Of a DNA stretch of 64,000 nucleotides, positions 62,284 through 64,000 are shown piece by piece. Location of the stretch: NCBI RefSeq assembly GCF_003987495.1, contig NZ_NGJU01000001.1, positions 186,001-250,000 of the forward strand, given 5' to 3'. The notes under the pieces were generated by a model. The model was given only the letters and a program-made list of their open reading frames with translations. It was not told the DNA's origin and did not search any database. Both the position numbers and the translations under genes were made by a program. The DNA is from Vagococcus salmoninarum. Its GTDB lineage: Bacteria; Bacillota; Bacilli; Lactobacillales; Vagococcaceae. Each line of letters opens with the position of its first letter. Position 1 is the stretch's first letter.

Positions 62284-63399
62284 ATGGCAGAGCAAACAAT
62301 TAAATATGACGCACCAACAATCGAACAAGAACTTGAGGTAATTAGTACGTATCGTTTGGAAGAAGAAGCCCGTGCTGTTGTTCCTAAAGGAGGTTTTGAC
62401 TACATGTCAGGAGCTTCAGGTGATGAATTTACATTAAGACAAAATGACGAAGCATGGTTAAATAAAGGCATCTTACCACGAGTGTTAGCTAATGTCGAAA
62501 ATCCTGATACTGCCACATCAGTTCTAGGAATTGATTTGAAAGTTCCTTTTATTATGGCACCAATCGCAGCTCACGGCTTAGCTCACGCAACAAAGGAAGC
62601 GGGAACCGCTAAAGGAATTTCAGAGTTTGGTGGCACAATCATGTCAATCAGTGCTTACTCAGGAGCGACCTTTGAAGAAATCGACAAAGGCTTAAATCGC
62701 AATCCACGTTGGTTCCAAATTTATATGAGTAAAGACGAAGAAATGAATAAAAATATTTTAGACGAAGCCAAAGCTGATGGAGCAACAGCGATTATCTTAA
62801 CAGCTGATGCGACTTTAAGCGGTAACCGTGAAAGAGACATGTTAAACAAGTTTGTCTATCCTTTCGGCATGCCAATCGTTTCTCGTTACTTAACTGGTTC
62901 TGGAAAAAACATGTCTCTAAATAATATTTATGCTCAATCGAAACAAAAGATTGAAGCTGCAGACGTTAAGTTTTTAGCAGAGTATTCAGGTTTACCGATT
63001 TTAGTAAAAGGCATTCAAACTCCAGAAGATGCAAACATTGCAATTGGTGCTGGGGCTGCCGGTGTCTGGGTTTCAAATCATGGTGGTCGTCAACTCGATC
63101 AAGCACCAGGCTCATTTGATACCTTAGCTGAAATTTCTGAAGCAGTCGCCGGTCGTGTGCCGATTATTTTTGACAGTGGTGTTCGTCGTGGTGAACATAT
63201 CTTTAAAGCCTTGGCTAGTGGAGCTGACATTGTAGCAGTTGGCCGTCCTGTCTTATTCGGACTAGCTTTAGGTGGTTGGAAAGGTGTTAAATCAGTGCTA
63301 GAGTACTTTGAAAAAGATTTAAAACGCGTGATGCAATTGGCGGGGACTCAAACTATTAAAGATGTTAAAAAGGCTCGTCTTTTCGATATGAAAAAATAG
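62284..63399 (+). CDS. lox: L-lactate oxidase (FMN-dependent)
   Basis: 371 aa, very similar to Aerococcus viridans lactate oxidase: [74 protein letters not shown] and [17 protein letters not shown] with the catalytic histidine, then [31 protein letters not shown]. It oxidises L-lactate with oxygen to pyruvate and hydrogen peroxide in the cytoplasm. The start at ATG 62284 is uncertain because a TTG at 62275 is also possible. Confidence 0.93.
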   Translation: MAEQTIKYDAPTIEQELEVISTYRLEEEARAVVPKGGFDYMSGASGDEFTLRQNDEAWLNKGILPRVLANVENPDTATSVLGIDLKVPFIMAPIAAHGLAHATKEAGTAKGISEFGGTIMSISAYSGATFEEIDKGLNRNPRWFQIYMSKDEEMNKNILDEAKADGATAIILTADATLSGNRERDMLNKFVYPFGMPIVSRYLTGSGKNMSLNNIYAQSKQKIEAADVKFLAEYSGLPILVKGIQTPEDANIAIGAGAAGVWVSNHGGRQLDQAPGSFDTLAEISEAVAGRVPIIFDSGVRRGEHIFKALASGADIVAVGRPVLFGLALGGWKGVKSVLEYFEKDLKRVMQLAGTQTIKDVKKARLFDMKK

Positions 63400-63413
63400 A
63401 TAATAGTTAAGAA

Positions 63414-63448
63414 AGTAGCTTAAGTTTTTACTTAAGTTGCTTTTTTTT
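63414..63448 (+). terminator. Intrinsic terminator of the lactate oxidase operon
   Basis: AGTAGCTTAAG (63414-63424) pairs with CTTAAGTTGCT (63431-63441, two G-U), followed by T. Confidence 0.85.
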
Positions 63449-63612
63449 GTTTTTTTCCGAGAGAGGAAAGAAACTATATTGTTTTTATAGGTGCCTGAAA
63501 GCTGGTAATCGGCAGTTTTTAGTGAAAGATAAATTTTAAAGGACAGTCTAAGAGTCTTCCTATGTTAAATTACATTTGAACGTAAAAATCAAGGTCAGGA
63601 GTGTTCAAATAA

Positions 63613-64000
63613 ATGAGAGAGTTTAAAAGGAAGTTAGTGTTACCTTTAAGTGTGTTAGTAATTATCTTTAGTAATTTTAGTAGTTTAGCCATTAACTCGG
63701 TGGTTGCTCAAGAAGCTACTTTTCAGAGCGCTGTAGAAACAAGGGGGATTAGTCGAGAAAGGTATAATCGTGCGACCGCCTTAGAGTTAGCAGAAATGGT
63801 CCGTAGTGGTCACGTCACAAGTGGGGAATTAGTTCAGCTAGCTTTAGATCAAATTAGTGAAAATGATCCCCAGTACAACGCGGTCATCACTACTCGTCGA
63901 GTAGCAGCCTTAGCTGAAGCTGAGGAATTAGTTGATACAGGGCAACCTTTTTTAGGGGTGCCCTTATTGTTAAAAGGCCTCGGTCATACGTTACGAGGTG
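63613..64000 (+). CDS. Secreted amidase-signature protein, truncated by the window end
   Basis: The first 129 residues are visible. A signal peptide (MREFKRKLVLPLSVLVIIFSN, a hydrophobic core, cleavage probably after SVVAQ near residue 33) is followed by an amidase-family start: YNRATALELAEMVRSGHVTSGELVQLALDQISENDPQYNAVI and GVPLLLKGLGHTLRG, where the lysine is the first residue of the Ser-cisSer-Lys triad. Relatives hydrolyse amides. The secreted form and its substrate are not determined. AGGAG precedes the ATG. Confidence 0.8.
   Translation, partial: MREFKRKLVLPLSVLVIIFSNFSSLAINSVVAQEATFQSAVETRGISRERYNRATALELAEMVRSGHVTSGELVQLALDQISENDPQYNAVITTRRVAALAEAEELVDTGQPFLGVPLLLKGLGHTLRG

Overview
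The window comes from a low-GC Gram-positive bacterium of the Lactobacillales, most likely Enterococcaceae (Vagococcus or Enterococcus-like). Pointers are the LevR-type sigma-54 activator followed by a mannose PTS operon and a ManO-like gene, the ptb-buk-bkdDABC branched-chain keto-acid cluster, an Aerococcus-type lactate oxidase, strong AGGAGG ribosome sites, an LPQTG sortase signal, cre-like sites and a PTS-dominated gene content. Genus is inferred from gene content, not proven. No rRNA, tRNA, insertion sequence, prophage or CRISPR array was recognised.

Layout: (1) 0.07-6.7 kb: a minus-strand lactose/cellobiose-type IIB-like protein with no phospho-cysteine; a mannose/sorbose-type PTS operon (IIC, IID, IIB, 2-hydroxyacid dehydrogenase, IIA, RpiB-type isomerase); then a second unit encoding a divergent IIB-IIA pair in which the IIB phospho-histidine is replaced by glutamate. 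Both units are preceded by homologous copies of a roughly 350-nt element (promoter, structured leader, terminator-like hairpin with compensatory changes), a candidate undescribed riboregulator. (2) 7-13.2 kb: an MtlR/LicR-type PRD regulator interrupted by an in-frame TGA, overlapping a galactitol-type PTS (IIA, IIC, IIB) with a class II aldolase, an archaeal-type triosephosphate isomerase homologue and a YjbQ-family protein. (3) 13.4-18 kb: AEC-family permease and D-2-hydroxyacid dehydrogenase, convergent with a CitA/DcuS-type two-component system whose kinase seems to lack a normal start codon. (4) 18.1-24.7 kb: LacI regulator, sugar ABC transporter without an ATPase, GH32 beta-fructosidase and fructokinase. 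(5) 24.9-30.4 kb: fructose-type PTS, GH38 alpha-mannosidase (MngB-like) and an RpiR regulator.

(6) 30.7-40.8 kb: ptb-buk-bkdDABC for branched-chain 2-keto acid oxidation with ATP formation, an orphan EIIC-like permease, a LysR regulator and a PanE-type dehydrogenase. (7) 41-45.7 kb: small membrane and XRE proteins, a leucine-rich-repeat LPQTG surface protein split by a frameshift at a CT-dinucleotide tract (possible phase variation), and a 55-residue CxxC protein. (8) 45.7-51.8 kb: an OmpR-type two-component system with a degenerate VTC-like protein, divergent from a VTC-domain protein, a DUF4956 membrane protein and a beta-helix lipoprotein; two matching OmpR-type boxes lie between the divergent units. 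(9) 52-60 kb: GyrI-like and GNAT proteins, the LevR activator, a canonical sigma-54 promoter and the mannose PTS operon with ManO. (10) 60-64 kb: CidR-like LysR regulator, LrgA/LrgB, lactate oxidase and the start of a secreted amidase.

Overall the region is a catabolic island: at least four apparently functional PTS transporters and one ABC system feed sugar-phosphate pathways, with keto-acid and lactate/pyruvate modules alongside. The recurring oddity is catalytically altered paralogues (two IIB-like proteins, an altered IIA and a VTC-like protein) placed in regulatory-looking positions.
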